Of a stretch of DNA of 64,000 nucleotides, positions 27,200 to 36,668 are shown in pieces (the first letter of the stretch is position 1; every line of letters starts with the position of its first letter). Under the pieces are notes generated by a model. That model had not been told where the DNA came from, searched no databases, and saw only the letters and a list, made by a program, of their open reading frames with translations. Position numbers and translations under genes: made by a program. Source of the DNA: Stenotrophomonas nitritireducens (GTDB taxonomy: Bacteria; Pseudomonadota; Gammaproteobacteria; Xanthomonadales; Xanthomonadaceae); contig NZ_LDJG01000006.1 of the NCBI RefSeq assembly GCF_001431425.1, positions 62,001-126,000 on the forward strand, written 5' to 3'.

Positions 27200-28936
27200 A
27201 TGACCCTGCGAACCCTCGTTTCCCTCCCGGGCCGTGGCATGGCGCTGCTGCTGTGCGCGCTGCTGGCGCTGGCGCCGCCGGCCGGCGCGCGCGAACTGCT
27301 CAACTACCAGGCGATCCAGAAACCCGACCACGGCGACGGCGGCATGGTGGTCAGCCAGAACCAGCGCGCCAGCGAGATCGGCGCGCAGGTGCTGCGCGAC
27401 GGCGGCAACGCGGTGGACGCGGCGGTGGCCACCGCCTTCGCGCTGGCGGTACTGCTGCCGCGCGCGGGCAACATCGGCGGCGACGGCTACATGCTGCTGC
27501 ACCTGGCCGGCGAGAACCGCAGCGTCGCCATCGACTACCGCTCGATGGCGCCGGCGGCGGCCACGCTGGAGCGCTTCATCGGCGCCGACGGCCGCATCGA
27601 CGGCGAGACCGCCGGCTGGAAGGCCGCCGGCGTGCCCGGCACCGTGGCCGGGCTGGCGCTGGCGCATCGCCAGCACGGGCGCCTGCCGTGGGCGCGTCTG
27701 CTGCAGCCGGCGATCGAACTGGCCGACAAGGGCGTGGTGCTCAGCCGCGACGAAGCCTTCGCCCTGGACTGGGGCCGCCAGCGGCTGGCGCGCAGCCCGG
27801 CCGGCGCCGGCGTGTTCCTGCACGCCGACGGCAGCGCGCTGCGCGCGGGCGAACGCCTGCGCCAGGCCGACCTGGCGTGGTCGCTGCGGCTGATCGCGCG
27901 CGACGGCGAGGACGCGTTCTACCGCGGGCCGATCGCGCAGCGGCTGGTGGCGGCGATGCAGCGCCATGGGGGCCTGATCGGCAGCGAGGACCTGGCCGGC
28001 TACCGCGCCATCGAACGCGAGCCGCTGCGCAGCACCTACCGCGGCCGCGAGGTGGTGACCATGCCGCCGTCCAGCGGCGGCGGCGCCAGCGTGCTGGAAA
28101 TGCTCAACCTGCTCGAACACGAGGACCTGGCCGCGCAGGGCCCCGGCTCGGCGGCGGCGCTGCACGCCATGGCCGAGGCGATCAAGCTGGCCTGGGCCGA
28201 CCGCGCGCGCCATGCCGGCGACCCGGCCTTCGTCTCCGCGCCGGTACGCGGGCTGGTATGCAAGGCCTATGCCGACGCGCGCTGGAAGCTGTTCTCGCCC
28301 GACCGCGCGCTCGACGCCACCACGCTGGCGGCGGGCGATCCCATGCCTTACGAAAGCCCGCAGACCACGCATTTCTCGGTGGTCGACGCCGACGGCAACG
28401 CGGTCAGCAACACCTTCACCCTGGGCTCGGACTTCGGCGCCGGGGTGATGGCCGAAGGCACCGGCTTCCTGCTCGGCAACCTGATCGGCAACTTCTCGCT
28501 GCGCGCACAGCTGGCCGCGCGCGCGGAGCCGGGGCGGGTGGTCGCCAACGCGCTGCTGCCCGGGCGCCGCCCGGTATCGAGCATGTCGCCGACCATGGTG
28601 CTGCGCGACGGCAAGGTGTGGCTGGTCACCGGCAGCCCCGGCGGCAACACCATCCCCGGTACGGTGATGCAGACGATCGTGGACGTGGTCGATTTCGGCA
28701 TGAACATCGCCGAGGCCACCCACCGGCCGCGCATCCACCAGGACATGGGCAGCGGCATGCTGCAGATCGAACCGGGCTTCAGCCCCGACACGCTGCGCCT
28801 GCTGCGCGGCCTGGGCCACCGCATCGAAAGCGACGAGACCATCGGCAGCACGCAGACGCTGATGGTGGGCGATGACGGCGGCGCGCAGGGCGCTGCCGAT
28901 CCGCGCCGGCCCGGCGCCGGTTCCGCCGCGCAGTGA
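27200..28936 (+). CDS. ggt: gamma-glutamyltransferase, exported
   Basis: A 578-residue proenzyme with a conventional signal peptide (cleavage near PPAGA-RE) rather than a lipobox. The nucleophile is T389 in QTTHFSVVDADGNAVS, with DFGAGVM, SSMSPTMVL and TGSPGGNTIP following in the small subunit. A GGAGAAAGG ribosome site precedes the ATG. It is divergent from the lipoprotein-type ggt gene across 279 bases; the two proteins differ in length and N-terminal targeting, so they are paralogues of different subgroups rather than a recent duplication. Released glutamate could be taken up by the nearby GltS. Confidence 0.88.
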   Translation: MTLRTLVSLPGRGMALLLCALLALAPPAGARELLNYQAIQKPDHGDGGMVVSQNQRASEIGAQVLRDGGNAVDAAVATAFALAVLLPRAGNIGGDGYMLLHLAGENRSVAIDYRSMAPAAATLERFIGADGRIDGETAGWKAAGVPGTVAGLALAHRQHGRLPWARLLQPAIELADKGVVLSRDEAFALDWGRQRLARSPAGAGVFLHADGSALRAGERLRQADLAWSLRLIARDGEDAFYRGPIAQRLVAAMQRHGGLIGSEDLAGYRAIEREPLRSTYRGREVVTMPPSSGGGASVLEMLNLLEHEDLAAQGPGSAAALHAMAEAIKLAWADRARHAGDPAFVSAPVRGLVCKAYADARWKLFSPDRALDATTLAAGDPMPYESPQTTHFSVVDADGNAVSNTFTLGSDFGAGVMAEGTGFLLGNLIGNFSLRAQLAARAEPGRVVANALLPGRRPVSSMSPTMVLRDGKVWLVTGSPGGNTIPGTVMQTIVDVVDFGMNIAEATHRPRIHQDMGSGMLQIEPGFSPDTLRLLRGLGHRIESDETIGSTQTLMVGDDGGAQGAADPRRPGAGSAAQ

Positions 28937-29380
28937 CCGCGCGCATGGCCTGAGCCTCGGAAAGCCCTTTTCTGCGGGGCAGGTATGGCAGGGCCCGCCT
29001 TGCGGGCCCTGGGCCGGAAACGCCCCGCCACAGGCGGCAGGGACCGGGCGAAGGCGGGAACGGCCCGCGCGTCAGCCCGGTTCCGGACAGGGCGATGTCG
29101 CTGGCCGCGTCCCGGCCGGGGACGCGGCGATGCGTTCCGGCCATGACTTCCGGCGGCGCACCGCGGTGTCCCTGCATCGGCCTCCCAGGCCCGTCCCGAA
29201 GCCGGTTTCCGCCTCCGGCACCCACATGCGCTTCATCCCGCTGGCGGCATTGCGACCGGCGGCGTATTCCCGCAGGAACAGCGGGCTGCGGGAGCAACGC
29301 TCCAGCGCACTCCCGGAAACAGCAGGGCCGCCATCGCGGCGGCCCTGCGCACAACTGCTCGAACGCCGCTCCCGGCCGCG
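28937..29380. other. convergent intergenic region with a strong hairpin
   Basis: About 440 bases between ggt (+) and gltS (-). Apart from the hairpin at 28989-29011 nothing recognisable was found; the open frames here lack ribosome sites and protein-like composition. Confidence 0.5.
28989..29011. terminator. hairpin between convergent ggt and gltS genes
   Basis: A perfect ten-base-pair stem CAGGGCCCGC / GCGGGCCCTG with a three-base loop, 53 bases after the ggt stop. No T run follows on either strand, so it may be a weak or factor-assisted terminator. Confidence 0.5.
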
Positions 29381-30592
29381 TCAGTGCGGCCAGAAGTTGA
29401 GGAAGCCGGTGATGATCAGCGCGTTGACGAAGTCGATGAAGAACGCGCCCACCAGCGGCGCCACCAGGAACGCGCGCGGCGCCACGCCGTAGCGCTGCAC
29501 CAGCCGGCGCATCACCGCCATGGCGTTGGCGGTGGTGCCGAGCATGAAGCCGATGAAACCGCCGCCCATCACCGCCGCGTCGTAGTCGCGGCCCATCACG
29601 TAGTAGATCGGCACCGCGAACAGCGCCACCAGCGCCACCTGGATGACCAGGTTGACCACCAGCGGCAGGCCCATGCCGGCCAGCTCCCACAGCTTCAGGT
29701 CCATCAGCGCCACCGCCAGGAACAGCGCCAGGCAGATGTTGCCGATCAGGTCGGTGGTCGGCACCGACAGCCTGATCAGGCCGGTGTAGTCGTCGATGTT
29801 GCGCACCACCGCGCCCACCAGCATCGCGCCGATGTAGGACGGCAGGGTCAGGCCCAGGCCCGCGAAGCCCTGGCTGACCCAGGCGCCCAGCCACATCGCC
29901 ATCAGCAGCACGACGATGCTCTTGAGCGCGTCGAACTCGCGCGCCGACTCGCTGGGGAAGTGAACGTGCACGCTCTCGTCGGCCTCGGCGGCGCCATCGG
30001 CCCTGGCGCCGTTGCCGGCCGGACCGCTGATGCGGAAGCGGCGCATCAGCACGGTGATGGCCGGCCCGCCGACCACGCCGCCGCAGATGATGCCGGCCAT
30101 CGCCGCGGTGATCGCCAGGGTCTCGGCGCCCTGCAGGCCGGCCTTCTCGAACAGCGGCGCGAAGGCCATGCCGGTGGCCGGGCCGCCGGTGAGGGTGGCC
30201 GAACCGGCGAGCACGCCGAACATCGGGTGCAGGTCGAACATCCACGCCACGCTGATGCCGACCAGGTTCTGCACCACCGCGAAGATGCTGGCCAGCAGCA
30301 GGAAGACCATCACCTGGCGGCCGCTGATGCGCAGCAGGCGCAGGCTGGCGTTGATGCCCAGCGTGGTGAAGAAGGCCACCATCAACGGCACCTTGAGGCT
30401 GGTGTCCAGTTCGAACAGGGTGGTGCCGCGCGCGTGCGCGGCCCATACCAGCAGGGCCACCAGCAGGCCGCCGACGACCGGTTCGGGCAGGTTGTAACGG
30501 CGCAGCACCGGGATCGCGCGGCACAGCGCGTAGCCGGCGAACAGGGTCAGGCCGCCGAAGGCGATCGTCTGTACGGCATCAAGTTGGATCAT
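29381..30592 (-). CDS. gltS: sodium/glutamate symporter
   Basis: A 403-residue inner-membrane carrier of the GltS (ESS) family, with about ten or more hydrophobic segments. Family landmarks include the N-terminal LDAVQTIAFGGLTLFAGY, PEPVVGGLL, the glycine-rich re-entrant-type GSATLTGGPATGMA, and a second GGGFIGFMLGTTANAMA. It takes up L-/D-glutamate with sodium in characterised members. Its place beside two gamma-glutamyltransferase genes suggests import of glutamate released in the periplasm. Confidence 0.9.
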   Translation of the reverse strand: MIQLDAVQTIAFGGLTLFAGYALCRAIPVLRRYNLPEPVVGGLLVALLVWAAHARGTTLFELDTSLKVPLMVAFFTTLGINASLRLLRISGRQVMVFLLLASIFAVVQNLVGISVAWMFDLHPMFGVLAGSATLTGGPATGMAFAPLFEKAGLQGAETLAITAAMAGIICGGVVGGPAITVLMRRFRISGPAGNGARADGAAEADESVHVHFPSESAREFDALKSIVVLLMAMWLGAWVSQGFAGLGLTLPSYIGAMLVGAVVRNIDDYTGLIRLSVPTTDLIGNICLALFLAVALMDLKLWELAGMGLPLVVNLVIQVALVALFAVPIYYVMGRDYDAAVMGGGFIGFMLGTTANAMAVMRRLVQRYGVAPRAFLVAPLVGAFFIDFVNALIITGFLNFWPH

Positions 30593-31046
30593 CTAATCAG
30601 TACCTCGTGCCCTGCCAATGCAGGTGTCGTGGGCGGGGGCGGCGGAGGGCCGGCACCGCCGGGGGGAGAACTGCCCGGGGAATGTGGCTCCGCGGCACGG
30701 GGGAGGGGACGGAGCCACGGGCAGTCCGGCGGGAGCCGGCCCGTCCGCATGACGGATGGCAGACGGTTCGATGCCCGACGGCGGGTTTTCCGCCAGTCGG
30801 GGCAGGTGGGATGGCTGCGGCCGGCGTGGGCGCAAGCAGGCAGGCATGGCGTGTCTCCATGGCGAGCGGGCCGGTCTGCCGCGCCGCAACACGATGCGTG
30901 GGGCGGGACGGCGGCATCCACCATAGCCATGGAACGGGGCGTGGCGCCAGTCGAAAAAGATCGCGGCGGCATAGCCGGCCGTTATGCGCGGCAGCCGCGG
31001 ATGTCCCTGCCCGGCGGCGCCGGTGCAGGGATTGGCAGGCGTGGAT
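30593..31046. other. intergenic region without recognised features
   Basis: About 450 bases between the gltS start and the ridA stop (both on the - strand). It presumably contains the gltS promoter. No convincing frame, hairpin or known RNA motif was seen. Confidence 0.45.
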
Positions 31047-31442
31047 TCAGCGCTGCGGGCGCTTCCAGGCGACGCAGTCCACTTCCACCTTGCAGTCCAC
31101 GACCATGCGGTTCTCCACGCAGGCGCGCGCCGGCGGGTGTTCGCCGAAGTAATGCCTGAACACGGTGTTGAACGCGTAGAAATCGCGTGCGTCGTCCAGC
31201 CATACGCCGCAGCGGACCACGTGTTCGGGGCCGTAGCCGGCCTCGGCGAGGATCGCCAGCACGTTGCCGATGGCCACGTGCGCCTGCTCGGTCACGGTGC
31301 CGCCGACCAGTTCGCCGTCGCGCATCGGCACCTGGCCGGAGACATGCAGCCAGCCATCGGCCTCGACCGCGCGCGAAAACGGCATGTGCTGCCTGCCCTG
31401 GCCTACGCCGCCTTCGGCGCCGTAACGTTTGATGTCGCTCAT
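31047..31442 (-). CDS. RidA family imine/enamine deaminase
   Basis: A 131-residue YjgF/YER057c/UK114-family protein. Family features are HVSGQVPMRDGELVGG, PPARACVENRMVV with the catalytic arginine, and VEVDCVAW near the C-terminus. RidA proteins hydrolyse reactive 2-aminoacrylate and other enamine/imine intermediates from PLP- and FAD-dependent amino-acid breakdown. An AGGAGA ribosome site precedes the ATG. It is the last gene of the D-amino-acid operon, where both the deaminase-like PLP enzyme and DadA could supply such imines. Confidence 0.88.
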   Translation of the reverse strand: MSDIKRYGAEGGVGQGRQHMPFSRAVEADGWLHVSGQVPMRDGELVGGTVTEQAHVAIGNVLAILAEAGYGPEHVVRCGVWLDDARDFYAFNTVFRHYFGEHPPARACVENRMVVDCKVEVDCVAWKRPQR

Positions 31443-31629
31443 GAGATTCTCCTGACTTGATTTGCAGTAACCAGAGCCCTCTCTCCGCGGGGCGGGGCGG
31501 GGCGAGGGTACGGACGAAGTCTCATCTGGCCCTTCGGCGTACCGGCGCATACCTGTGCCGCGCCTTCCGTGCGGCTTGGCCGAGCAACCCGGCGATCCTG
31601 CCGGTTTGCCGCCGGCAGGGAGAAGGGAA

Positions 31630-33054
31630 TCAGTGGCCCGGCGCGATGAACCGCCCCGGCCGCGCGACCACTTCCGTGCCGTCGTAGGCCAGTTGCCCGT
31701 TGACCCACACCGCGTCGATGCCCTCGGCCGCGCGCACCGGATCGTGGAAGCTGGCGGTATCGCGCACGCGCGCCGGATCGAACAGCACCAGGTCGGCGCA
31801 CCCGCCCACGCGGATGACGCCGCGCGCGCCCAGCGCGAAGCGCGAGGCGGGCAGGCCGGTCATCTTGTGCACGGCGGTATGCAGCGGGAACAGCGCTTCG
31901 TCGCGCGCGTAATGGCCGAGCACGCGCGGGAAGGTGCCCCACAGGCGTGGATGCGGGCGCGGATCGCGTGGCAGGCCGTCCGAACCGATCATGGTCAGCG
32001 GATGCGCCAGGATGCGGCGCACGTCGGCCTCGTTCATGCAGTGGTAGACCGCGCCGGCCGGCTGCAGGCGGACGGCGGCGGCCATCAGCGGGATGCCCCA
32101 GTCGGCGGCGATGTCGGCCAGCAGGCGCCCGCCCTGCGACGGCTCCGGCCCGGACCAGGTGATCAGGATGTCGTAGGCATCGGTGACCTGCTTCAGGTCC
32201 AGGGTGGAGGCGCTGGCGGCGTAGGGATAGCAGTCGCAGGCGACGTCCTGCCCGGCCGATGCGGCGTCGAGGCTGTGCAGCACTTCGCGGCTGCGGCCCC
32301 AGTTGTCGATGCCGGCGCACTTCAGGTGCGAGACGCGCACCGCGGCCCGCGGCGCGCGCGCCGCATCGAAGGCCTCCTCCATCGCCTCGAGGATGCCGCC
32401 GAATTCATCGCGCAGGTGCGTCGCGTACAACCCGCCGGGCGGCAGTTCCGCCGCCAGTTCCGCCACTTCGCTGGACGGCGCGTGGAACGCCGAGCCATAG
32501 GCCAGCCCGCTGCTCAGGCCCAGCGCGCCCTGCGCCATGCTCGCGCGCAGCTGCACGCGCATGGCCGCGATCTCCGCGGCGGTTGCGGCGCGGTCCAGCC
32601 GGTCCATGTGGTTCTGGCGCAGCGCGGTATGGCCGACCAGCGCGGCCACGTTCACCGCCGGCCGCGCGGCTTCCACCGCCTGCCGGTAGCTGGCGAAATC
32701 GGCGAAGCGGAAATCGCCGGCTTCGCCGAGCAGGTTCATCGGGTCCGGCACTTCGCCGCGGATGCGTACCGGGCTGGCGCTGATGCCGCAGTTGCCGACC
32801 ACCACCGTGGTCACGCCCTGCGACAGCTTGCTGGCCATGTCCGGGTTGCGCAGCACTTCCAGATCGTCATGGGTGTGCACGTCGATGAAGCCCGGCGCCA
32901 GCGCGCGGCCGCCGGCGTCGATCACCTGCCGCGCGCTGCCGGCCACTGCGCCGACCTCGACGATGCGGCCATCGCGCAGCGCCACGTCGCCGTGACTGCC
33001 GGGCCGGTCGCCGCCGTCGAGCACCAGCGCATCGCGGATCAATACGTCGTGCAT
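31630..33054 (-). CDS. N-acyl-D-amino-acid deacylase (D-aminoacylase)
   Basis: A 474-residue amidohydrolase of the D-aminoacylase type, without a signal peptide. Metal motif HxH is in APGFIDVHTHDDLEVL, and the cysteine ligand characteristic of D-aminoacylases is in VVVGNCGISASPV; HLRDEFGG, HLKCAG and the late acid MIGSDGLPRDPRPHPR are also present. It would remove acyl groups from N-acyl-D-amino acids in the cytoplasm. Its stop is 187 bases before ridA and its start is three bases after the RpiR regulator stop, so it is tightly linked to that gene. Confidence 0.9.
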   Translation of the reverse strand: MHDVLIRDALVLDGGDRPGSHGDVALRDGRIVEVGAVAGSARQVIDAGGRALAPGFIDVHTHDDLEVLRNPDMASKLSQGVTTVVVGNCGISASPVRIRGEVPDPMNLLGEAGDFRFADFASYRQAVEAARPAVNVAALVGHTALRQNHMDRLDRAATAAEIAAMRVQLRASMAQGALGLSSGLAYGSAFHAPSSEVAELAAELPPGGLYATHLRDEFGGILEAMEEAFDAARAPRAAVRVSHLKCAGIDNWGRSREVLHSLDAASAGQDVACDCYPYAASASTLDLKQVTDAYDILITWSGPEPSQGGRLLADIAADWGIPLMAAAVRLQPAGAVYHCMNEADVRRILAHPLTMIGSDGLPRDPRPHPRLWGTFPRVLGHYARDEALFPLHTAVHKMTGLPASRFALGARGVIRVGGCADLVLFDPARVRDTASFHDPVRAAEGIDAVWVNGQLAYDGTEVVARPGRFIAPGH

Positions 33055-33057
33055 CGG

Positions 33058-33921
33058 TCAGTCGCCCAGCGGCAGGCGCGAGTCGCCACCGCGGTAGCGG
33101 TCCAGCGCCAGCTTGATGCGGCGCAGGTGCTCGTGGTTGTCGCCGGCGCCGTTGAGCGCGGTGGTGGTGGCCAGCACGTCGATGGCCAGCATCATCGCGT
33201 AGCGCGAGGCGGAGGGTTTGAACACGAAATCGGTTTCCTCGATGCTGATCGGCAGCAGCCAGTCGCTCAGCCCGGCCAGCGGCGTGCCGGCGCGGGTGAT
33301 GGCGCCCACGCGCGCGCCGTAGGTGCGCGCGATCTCCACCGCCGAGGTGACTTCCGGGGTGATGCCGCTGACCGAAAGCGCCAGCACCAGGTCCTGCGGG
33401 CCGAGGATGGCGGCGGTCATCTTCATCACCACCGCGTCGCTGCAGGCGGTGATCGGCAGGCCGAAGCGCATCAGGCGGTTCTGCAGTTCCTGCGAGAACA
33501 CCGTCGAGCAGCCGCCGATGCCGAACACGTGGATGCGCCGCGCCTGGCAGACCGCGTCGGCCAGCTGCTGCACCACATCTTCCTGCAGGTTGGCCAGGTT
33601 GTGGCGCAGGCAGGCCTGGATGTCGTCGCAGATCTGCGCGAACAGCGCCGACACCGGCGGCGCGTTCTGCTGTTCCAGGAAGCGCTTGCCGACCGCGCTT
33701 GCCGACGCCAGCCGCGCGCGCAGCTCGCGTACGTGCTCGCAGCCCAGGGTCTTGGCGAAGCGCGAGATCGCCGCGGCGCTGACCTCGGCGCGCTCGGCCA
33801 GCTCGGTCACCCCGTACTGGGCGGCGGCATCGACGTCGGCGAGGATGGTGTTGGCGATGCGGACCTCGACCGGGCTGAATTCGTGCAGCCGCTGGCGCAG
33901 TTCGTAGACGATGTCGAACAT
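33058..33921 (-). CDS. MurR/RpiR-family regulator (HTH plus SIS domain)
   Basis: A 287-residue regulator. Residues about 1-80 form the RpiR helix-turn-helix (VTELAERAEVSAAAISRFAKTLG region), and residues about 115-250 form a sugar-isomerase (SIS) fold with IHVFGIGGCSTVFSQELQNRL. Such regulators usually sense phosphosugars, but relatives next to D-amino-acid deaminase and deacylase genes are common. It lies between the permease and deacylase genes of the operon and likely controls them. Candidate operators are the palindromes upstream of the first gene. Confidence 0.87.
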   Translation of the reverse strand: MFDIVYELRQRLHEFSPVEVRIANTILADVDAAAQYGVTELAERAEVSAAAISRFAKTLGCEHVRELRARLASASAVGKRFLEQQNAPPVSALFAQICDDIQACLRHNLANLQEDVVQQLADAVCQARRIHVFGIGGCSTVFSQELQNRLMRFGLPITACSDAVVMKMTAAILGPQDLVLALSVSGITPEVTSAVEIARTYGARVGAITRAGTPLAGLSDWLLPISIEETDFVFKPSASRYAMMLAIDVLATTTALNGAGDNHEHLRRIKLALDRYRGGDSRLPLGD

Positions 33922-33937
33922 GGTGGGGATCTTCGGT

Positions 33938-35293
33938 TCAGAGCACGGCGGCGAGGGCCGCCACCAGCGCGAGCGCGGTGACGGAGATGAGGGTTTCCAG
34001 CACGGTCCAGGTCTTGAAGGTCTGGGCTACGGACATGTTGAAGTATTCCTTCACCAGCCAGAAGCCGCCGTCATTGACGTGCGACAGCACCACCGAGCCG
34101 GCGCCGGTGGCCAGCACCAGCAGTTCCGGGTGCGGGTAGCCCAGGGCGGCGGCGATGGGCGCGACGATGCCCGAGGCGGTGGTCATCGCCACCGTCGCCG
34201 AGCCGGTGGCGATGCGCATCAGCGCGGCCATGGTCCAGCCCATCAGCAGCGGCGACAGGTCGAACTGGCGGGACAGGTCGATGATCTGGCTGGCCACGCC
34301 GGTATGCACGAGGATGCCGTTGAGGCCGCCGCCGGCGCCGACCAGCAGGGTGATGGCGGCGGTCGGTGCCAGGCATTCCTGCGAGAACTTCAGGATCTGC
34401 TCGCGGTTGAAACCGCGCAGCAGGCCCAGCGTGACGAAGCTCAGCAGCGTGGCCAGCAGCAGCGCGACGACCGAGTGGCCGATGAAGCGCAGGCCGTGGT
34501 TGAGCGGCGAGCCTGGCGCGGCGATCTGGTCGGCCCAGCCGCCCAGCAGCATCAGCGCCACCGGCAGCAGCAGGGTGGCGATGGTGATGCCGAAGCCGGG
34601 CAGCTGGTCGTCGGGGATGCGGCCGTGGCCCTCGTCCAGCAGCGCGGCCTCCATCGGGTTGCGCGCCGGCAGCTTCACCCGCGGCGCGACCACCCGGGCG
34701 AACAGCGGGCCGGCCAGCGCGGCGGTCGGCAGGCCCACCAGCAGCGCGTAGAACACGGTGCGGCCGACATCGGCGCCGTAGGCATGCACGGCCAGCATCG
34801 CCGCCGGGTGTGGCGGCACCAGCCCGTGCACCACCGACAGCCCGGCCACCATCGGCAGGCCGACCAGCAGCAGCGGCACGCCGGTGCGGCGGGCGACGTT
34901 GAGCGCGATCGGGACCAGCAGCACGAAACCGACCTCGAAGAAGATCGGCAGGCCGATGCAGAAGGCGATCAGCATCATCGCCCAGTGCACGTTCTTCGTA
35001 CCGAAGCGCGCGATCAGCGTGCGCGCGATGCGCTCGGCGCCGCCGGACTCGGCCATCATCTTGCCGAGCATGGTGCCCAGCGCCACGATCAGCGCGATAT
35101 GGCCCAGCGTCTTGCCCACGCCCTGTTCGTAGGCGGGCAGGATTTCCGGTGCCGGCATGCCGGCCAGCAGCGCCAGCCCGACCGAGACGACGGTGACGCT
35201 GATGAAGGGGTTGAGCCGGTAGCGGGCGATCAGCACGATCAGCGCGAGGATCGCCAGCACGGCGTAGATCAGCAGCAGGTGTCCATGGCTCAT
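33938..35293 (-). CDS. GntP-family permease
   Basis: A 451-residue membrane protein with about twelve hydrophobic segments and GntP-family signatures (VALGTMLGKMMAESGGAERIARTL; FFEVGFVLLVPIALNVAR; GLVPPHPAAMLA; TGSATVAMTTASG). Known members carry gluconate, D-serine (DsdX) or other hydroxy- or amino acids with protons. The neighbouring deaminase, deacylase and RidA genes argue for a D-amino-acid or N-acyl-D-amino-acid substrate rather than gluconate, since no gluconate kinase is nearby. Confidence 0.88.
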   Translation of the reverse strand: MSHGHLLLIYAVLAILALIVLIARYRLNPFISVTVVSVGLALLAGMPAPEILPAYEQGVGKTLGHIALIVALGTMLGKMMAESGGAERIARTLIARFGTKNVHWAMMLIAFCIGLPIFFEVGFVLLVPIALNVARRTGVPLLLVGLPMVAGLSVVHGLVPPHPAAMLAVHAYGADVGRTVFYALLVGLPTAALAGPLFARVVAPRVKLPARNPMEAALLDEGHGRIPDDQLPGFGITIATLLLPVALMLLGGWADQIAAPGSPLNHGLRFIGHSVVALLLATLLSFVTLGLLRGFNREQILKFSQECLAPTAAITLLVGAGGGLNGILVHTGVASQIIDLSRQFDLSPLLMGWTMAALMRIATGSATVAMTTASGIVAPIAAALGYPHPELLVLATGAGSVVLSHVNDGGFWLVKEYFNMSVAQTFKTWTVLETLISVTALALVAALAAVL

Positions 35294-35317
35294 GCGTACC
35301 GGTCCGGGGCAGGCGGG

Positions 35318-36583
35318 TCAGAACTGCGTGGTGACGGCATCGACCACGATGTGGTCGTCGTCGACCACCAGCAGGTGGCGCCACTTGTCAAAGGTCAGGC
35401 ACGGGTGCGAAATGTCGAAGCACAGCATGTCGCCCACGCGCAGGTCGTCGTCGGCGCGCACCTGCAGGAAGGCGTGCTGGTCCATCATCGCGGTGACCTG
35501 CCAGTGCGCGGCGGCATCGCCGGGCGCCGCATCGCCGGGCCGGTAGTGCAGCGCCGGCACCGGGAAGCCGGCATCGAAGGCGGCATCGCGCTTGCCGAGC
35601 CCGACGATGGCCTTGTCCGGCTCCGGCCGCGACTGCACGTAGGCCCAGAGCCGTAACGCGGGCTGCAGGCTTTGGCCCATCTGCCGGGCGACCGGATTGC
35701 TGGCATGGATGCGGGTGGCGGCCTGGCGGTAGGCGCCGACGTCATGGGTGAGGTAGCAGCCCGGGCGCAGCACGATCTCGGCCGCGGCGTCGCCGGACAA
35801 GGCAGCGAATTCCTCGGCGACCACGTCGAACCAGGCCGAGCCGGCGCCGGACAGCAGTGCCGGCATGCGGCCGAAGGCGCGGCCGTCGCGCAGGCGCTGG
35901 AAGGTTTCCACGCTGCGGCGCAGGACCGCGCGCACGCCGGCTTCGTCCGCCACCACGCCTTCATACGTTTCCACGCCGGCCAGTCGCAGCGCCCGCGGCC
36001 AGCGTGCCACGGCTTCGACCACCGCCTGCGCCTGCGCGTCGTCGCGCACTCCTGTGCGGCCGCCAGTGACGCCGATCTCCAGCAGCACGTCCAGGCGCAG
36101 CCCGCGCGCGTCGAACCCGCTGCCCAGCGCGTCGACGTTGTCGGCCGAGTCCACCAGGCAGAACACCTCGGCGCCGCCGGCGTCCAGCAGGTCGGCGACG
36201 ATGGCCATGTTGGCCGGGCCGACCAGCTGGTTGGCGATCAGGATGCGGCGCGCGCCGGCCAGCCACGCCTCGCGCGCCTGCGGCGCGGTGGCCACGGTGA
36301 TGCCCCAGGCGCCGGCGTCGAGCTGCAGGCGGAACAGCTCAGGGCTCATCGTGGTCTTGCCGTGCGGCGCCAGCTGCACGCCGTAGGCGGCGACGAAGCG
36401 GCGCATCCATTCCAGGTTGTGCAGCAGCGCCGAACGCAGCAGGACGGCGGCGGGCAGGCTCACCTGTTCGCGCAGGATGGACCAGCCCTGGTGGCCGGCG
36501 TCCATCGGCAACGCACTGTCGCCGGCACCGAGGCCCTTGCCCCTGAGCGTGGCCGGTGCGTTGTGAAATAGTTTTTTATCCAT
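35318..36583 (-). CDS. PLP-dependent D-amino-acid deaminase / D-threonine aldolase-like protein (fold III)
   Basis: A 421-residue protein of the alanine-racemase-fold group that includes D-serine dehydratase (Dsd1) and D-threonine aldolase. The PLP lysine is in APHGKTTMSPELFRLQ, and the C-terminal HPCLTFDKWR supplies the His/Cys pair that binds zinc in Dsd1-type enzymes. Expected chemistry is deamination or retro-aldol cleavage of D-amino acids, giving 2-oxo acid and ammonia by way of an enamine. It is the first gene of the operon, followed by permease, regulator, deacylase and RidA genes. The ribosome site is weak. The exact substrate is undetermined. Confidence 0.83.
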   Translation of the reverse strand: MDKKLFHNAPATLRGKGLGAGDSALPMDAGHQGWSILREQVSLPAAVLLRSALLHNLEWMRRFVAAYGVQLAPHGKTTMSPELFRLQLDAGAWGITVATAPQAREAWLAGARRILIANQLVGPANMAIVADLLDAGGAEVFCLVDSADNVDALGSGFDARGLRLDVLLEIGVTGGRTGVRDDAQAQAVVEAVARWPRALRLAGVETYEGVVADEAGVRAVLRRSVETFQRLRDGRAFGRMPALLSGAGSAWFDVVAEEFAALSGDAAAEIVLRPGCYLTHDVGAYRQAATRIHASNPVARQMGQSLQPALRLWAYVQSRPEPDKAIVGLGKRDAAFDAGFPVPALHYRPGDAAPGDAAAHWQVTAMMDQHAFLQVRADDDLRVGDMLCFDISHPCLTFDKWRHLLVVDDDHIVVDAVTTQF

Positions 36584-36636
36584 GCCGGATTACTTTCATG
36601 TGGCCGCCGTTCTTCCCGCTGGAGAGGTGTCTATGT

Positions 36637-36668
36637 AGCAGATAACTGCTCTCATGAAAAATATTTTC
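36637..36668. promoter_or_regulatory. candidate operator palindromes upstream of the D-amino-acid operon
   Basis: In an unusually AT-rich gap between the divergent deaminase gene and maeB, AGCAG-ATAA-CTGCT (36637-36650) and GAAAAATATTTTC (36656-36668) lie side by side. They are plausible binding sites for the RpiR regulator or for a maeB regulator; this is based only on symmetry, composition and position. Confidence 0.4.
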
